Assembly (NCBI GenBank): GCA_016717335.1
Contig: JADKFS010000008.1
Location: 465,607-529,606 of the forward strand
Length of the DNA: 64,000 nt
Direction of reading: 5' to 3'
From: Candidatus Ribeiella danica
GTDB lineage: Bacteria; Chloroflexota; Chloroflexia; Chloroflexales; Roseiflexaceae
Numbering within the stretch: position 1 is the first letter of the stretch; each line of letters begins with the position of its first letter. A program made the translations under genes and the position numbers. The notes below the pieces were generated by a model. It was not told the DNA's origin. It saw nothing but the letters and a program-made list of their open reading frames with translations, and made no database searches. Shown piece after piece: positions 60,910 to 64,000 of this stretch.

Positions 60910-63213
60910 CTACAGTGACGGGTGCTCGAGCGCCAGCTCGGTCGAGCGCAGCGCGATCGTGAACGTGCTGCCGCGTCCCGGCTCGCTGCGCACGCTGATC
61001 TGGCCCTCCATCTGGTCGATCGCGCGCTTGCTGATCGCCAGGCCCAGCCCCGAGCCCGAGCCTGCCGGTATCGCGGTGCGGGTGTCCTCGGCGCGCCGGA
61101 AGGCCTCGAAGATCGTCTGCTGCTCGACCTCGGCGATGCCCAGGCCGGTGTCCTCGACCTCGATGATCAGGCGCGGCGCCGCGGCCGCCGGCTCGCCCGG
61201 CCGCTGGGACTCGAAGGCGCGCACGGTGATCTGGCCGGCGCTGGTGAAGCGGATCGCGTTCGACAGCAGATTGATCAGCACCCGCCGCAGCCACATCGCG
61301 TCGGCCCAGGCGAACGGCAGGCCGCCCGCGATCTCCAGCCGCAGCTCAAGCTGCTTCTGCTGCAGCTCGGGCCGGAGCATCGCGGCGGCGTCCTTGATGC
61401 ACTGGTCGACCGCGACCGGGTAGAGCGCCATGTCGAGGTGCCCGGCCTCGAGCCGCGCGGTGTCGAGCAGGTCGTCCACCAGCTTGAGCAGCCGGCGCCC
61501 GTTGCGGTGGATCGCGTCGAGCGCCTCCTGCTGCTCTTCGGCGACCGGGCCGAGCACGCGCTCCTGGTACAGCTCGGTGAAGCCGAGGATCGCGGTGATC
61601 GGCGTGCGAAACTCGTGGCTGACGGTGTCGAGGATGGCCGACTTCGTGCGGACGGCCCGCTGCGATGCGTCGAACAGCTGCGCGTTGGCGATCGCGGTGG
61701 CCACGTACCCGGCGACCATCTGGGCCAGCGCCAGCTCTTCCCGGTCGAACTGGCGCGGCGCGGCGCTGGCCAGGTTGAGCGTGCCGATCAGCTGGTCGTT
61801 GGCCCGCAGCGGGACGATCAGCAGCGATCGGGCGTTGCGGCGCCGCAGCAGATCGCGCAGCGCGGCCAGCCGCTCGTCGCTCTGCGGGTCTTCGATCGCG
61901 GTCGGCCGGCCGCTGCGCCAGTGCTCCTCGAACGGCCACCCGCGGGTCCGGATCGAGATCCCGACCGCGCTGGCCTCGGGCGCGGCCGCGCTCTCGGCGA
62001 TGATCGTCAGCTCGCCGCGATCCCGGTCGATCAGGCCGAGCGACGCGTGCGACATGCCGAGCGCGTCGCGCGTCGTGACGACGATCGTCTGCATCAGCGC
62101 GTGCGGGTCCAGCGTCGAGCCGACCGCCGACGCGACGTGGTGCAGCGTGGTCAGGTCGGCCGCCTGGCGCGCCAGCGCCTCCTGGTCGCGCACCTGCGCG
62201 GTGATGTCGCGCAGCATCAGCAGCGCGCCGAGCTTGCGGCCGGCCGAGTCGGCCAGCGGCGAGCGCGTGACCTGGATGCGGCGCTCGCGCTGCTCGGCGT
62301 CGGCGATCGTGCACTCGCGCGACGTGTCGGTCTCGCCCGCCAGCATCGCATCGAGCACCGCCGCCAGCGCGCGATTGCCCACCGCGTCGCCCAGCGGCCG
62401 GCCGATCGCGGCGGGCTGGATCGCGGCCAGCGCCACGGCGGCCGGGTTGTGCTCGACGAGCCGCCCGGCATGGTCGACCACGACCAGCCCGTCGCTCATG
62501 CTGTCCAGCACTACCTGGCGGGCGATCGGGCTGATCGTCAGCAGGCGGTGGCGCCGCACGGCGTAGGCGAACGCCAGGCTGGTGGCGGCCAGCGCCACCG
62601 GGGTCATATCGGCGGGAGCGGGAGTGCTGGGCGGGCTGGACAAGAACACCATGTTGACCAGCAGCGGCAGCAGCGCGCCGAGCAGCATCAGGCCGGCCTG
62701 CTCGCGGTAGGGGCTGCCGGCGGCGACGAACGTGCGCGCGCAGGCGGCCAGCCCGGCGAAGATCGTGCTGTAGGCGATCAGCGTGTGCAGCCAGAACAGC
62801 GGCCCGTGCGGCGTCTCGACGGCGACCGCGAGCCCGCCGCTCCAGAGCGCGAGCGCGACATTGGCAAGCACGGCGGCGAGGCCCAGCGCGCCCAGCAGCA
62901 CGATCCCCACGACGACCCGGCGCGGCAGCAGCTCGATCCGGCCGGTGTTGGCGAGCGCGAACAGCAGCCACAGCGGCCCGGCGAAGGCGATCCCGACGTA
63001 GGCGCCCGCCAGCCAGAACAGCCGGATCGCCGGGTCGGCCACCAGGTCGGCGAAGACGTAGCACAGCGACCACTCGGCGAGGGCCAGCATCAGCAGCGCG
63101 AACGCGCGGCTCGCCAGCCGGCGGTCGCGGGTCGTCGCGTAGAAGGCCAGGCCGAGAGCGAGCAGCGCGGAGGCCAGCACCAGCGCATTGTAGAGGGGTG
63201 ATGAGGTGCTCAT
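60910..63213 (-). CDS. Membrane sensor histidine kinase (7TM-PAS-GAF-HisKA)
   Basis: A 767-residue kinase. The N-terminal 215 residues carry about seven hydrophobic helices of the HisKA_7TM type, followed by PAS (about 230-330), GAF (about 350-505) and HisKA with phospho-acceptor His in VSHEFRTPITAILG. HATPase_c shows NLLSNAIRFTS, VEDTGLGIAE and GSGLGLAIS. There is no receiver domain, so it must signal to a separate regulator; none is adjacent. GAF motifs such as LLIVPLRANDQLIGTLNLAS suggest small-ligand sensing. It ends convergently with the propeller protein across a hairpin element. Confidence 0.92.
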   Translation of the reverse strand: MSTSSPLYNALVLASALLALGLAFYATTRDRRLASRAFALLMLALAEWSLCYVFADLVADPAIRLFWLAGAYVGIAFAGPLWLLFALANTGRIELLPRRVVVGIVLLGALGLAAVLANVALALWSGGLAVAVETPHGPLFWLHTLIAYSTIFAGLAACARTFVAAGSPYREQAGLMLLGALLPLLVNMVFLSSPPSTPAPADMTPVALAATSLAFAYAVRRHRLLTISPIARQVVLDSMSDGLVVVDHAGRLVEHNPAAVALAAIQPAAIGRPLGDAVGNRALAAVLDAMLAGETDTSRECTIADAEQRERRIQVTRSPLADSAGRKLGALLMLRDITAQVRDQEALARQAADLTTLHHVASAVGSTLDPHALMQTIVVTTRDALGMSHASLGLIDRDRGELTIIAESAAAPEASAVGISIRTRGWPFEEHWRSGRPTAIEDPQSDERLAALRDLLRRRNARSLLIVPLRANDQLIGTLNLASAAPRQFDREELALAQMVAGYVATAIANAQLFDASQRAVRTKSAILDTVSHEFRTPITAILGFTELYQERVLGPVAEEQQEALDAIHRNGRRLLKLVDDLLDTARLEAGHLDMALYPVAVDQCIKDAAAMLRPELQQKQLELRLEIAGGLPFAWADAMWLRRVLINLLSNAIRFTSAGQITVRAFESQRPGEPAAAAPRLIIEVEDTGLGIAEVEQQTIFEAFRRAEDTRTAIPAGSGSGLGLAISKRAIDQMEGQISVRSEPGRGSTFTIALRSTELALEHPSL

Positions 63214-64000
63214 TTCGACAGTGTGTCCTTCTCACGAAGACGACCAAGTGGCTCGCGCGCCGCTCCCCCTCCGCTCCAGCTCATCTCCCACTCAAGCGCT
63301 GTAACCGTCGAGCATAGCGATCGATCGTCCAATCGTCAAGGGCCTCGAGACGGATGTTTAGAGGGAGAGCGAGTCTATCACCTCCGCTGCGCGGTGGTCA
63401 ATACGTCTCTATGACGATATGATGACAGCCGCGCGGCCGCGCCGCCCGCGCGCCCGCACCTTACCGGCTTATTTTCAAGGATCGCGCCCTCAAGCGCTGT
63501 TAACCCTCACCCCCGCTCCACCACCTTTTGGGAGTGGGTTTTTTCTGCAGCGCATGCTGATGCCCCGCAGGCCCTCACCCCCTGCCCCCTCTCCCGCCGG
63601 GAGAGGGGGGGTTATTGGCGCGGCACGGGGTTTCGGCTCCGCCGAAACCCCGTGCCGCGCTACCGTTTCCCCCGCCCCTGGCAGGGGCGGGGGCAGGGGG
63701 TGGGGTGATCCGGCGCACGCTGACGCCATACACAAGAAAACCTACCCCCGAAAGCGATCCCCGACCAGGGGAGCGGAGATATGGTCTGGCGATGGGGTGC
63801 GGCGCGCTGCGCGCCGCACCCCATCGCCGACAATACATGCGCTCGATCATGCGGGGCAGGCTCTCATCGAGCAGTTAATGATACAGCTTGTAGTGCTACT
63901 ACTGATATAAATGATGCTTGCTACCCTTTTGACATTCACACCATCAACTACTGCCGGGTGAAGCGCAACCCTCACGAACAAACCTCAGCTGTCGCCTAAC
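63214..64000. other. Intergenic region with two composite hairpin elements, no gene
   Basis: Two hairpin elements lie at about 63500-63705 (stem CACGGGGTTTCGGC / GCCGAAACCCCGTG) and 63765-63835 (stem GGGGTGCGGCGCGC / GCGCGCCGCACCCC). The rest, including the AT-richer 63870-64000, shows no credible frame before the window ends. Confidence 0.6.

Overview
The window is a high-GC chromosomal segment with long GC-rich and tandem-repeat spacers. Gene content (split two-subunit glycine decarboxylase, LipM-type octanoyltransferase, bacterial tricorn protease, soluble-type adenylate cyclase, KaiC-like ATPase, large GAF/PAS histidine kinases) suggests a filamentous Chloroflexota bacterium, class Chloroflexia, perhaps Kouleothrix/Roseiflexus-like. 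That placement is inference from gene content and repeat style; no rRNA or marker tree supports it here. I see no prophage, transposase, integrase or CRISPR array.

Layout. 0-3.3 kb: a radical-SAM-like protein lacking its cluster cysteines, signal peptidase I and a glycosyltransferase. 3.5-10.1 kb: a membrane protein with 22-residue helical repeats, then a same-strand signalling cluster of receiver, KaiC-like double ATPase, receiver, B12-binding protein with a CarH-type Wx9EH motif, and PAS/GAF histidine kinase. 10.6-12.2 kb: DUF1304 protein, small unknown and LLM flavoenzyme. 12.8-20 kb: tandem glycine riboswitch, lipM, gcvT, gcvH, gcvPA, a degenerate kinase-fold gene and gcvPB. 20.2-26.3 kb: methylmalonyl-CoA epimerase, flippase-like membrane protein, lipoprotein, rpsO, pnp and tRNA-Gly(CCC). 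26.4-35.6 kb: an accessory stretch with a repeat-rich surface-type protein, an ArsR remnant, a trypsin-like protease, an alginate-lyase-family protein, a CoA-transferase and an odd receiver. 36-43.2 kb: zinc/manganese ABC transporter, Fur-family regulator, phosphoesterase, a frameshifted CoA-transferase and alanine dehydrogenase. 43.7-63.2 kb: hydrolase, acyl-CoA dehydrogenase, PIG-L deacetylase with an inserted cyclic-nucleotide-binding domain, tricorn protease, soluble-type adenylate cyclase, RuvA, HAD phosphatase, a WD40-like propeller protein and a 7TM histidine kinase.

How genes work together. The riboswitch operon makes the glycine cleavage system together with the octanoyltransferase that starts lipoylation of its H protein. 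The adenylate cyclase and the cNMP-gated deacetylase, 4 kb apart, form a plausible cAMP producer/reader pair. The receiver-KaiC-receiver-B12-kinase run looks like one sensory pathway, possibly light-responsive.

Three repeat systems dominate the spacers. (1) Composite elements with conserved C-rich/G-rich flanks around long hairpins of variable sequence, mostly at gene 3' ends. (2) Palindromic arrays of 7- or 8-bp units, which also occur in-frame inside gcvPB, inside the adenylate cyclase gene, and inside the second glycine-riboswitch aptamer. (3) A GC-rich dispersed repeat with an inverted-repeat module, plus one 48-bp tandem array. The most unusual signals are repeats invading coding and riboswitch sequence, the variable-hairpin elements, and the B12/KaiC cluster.
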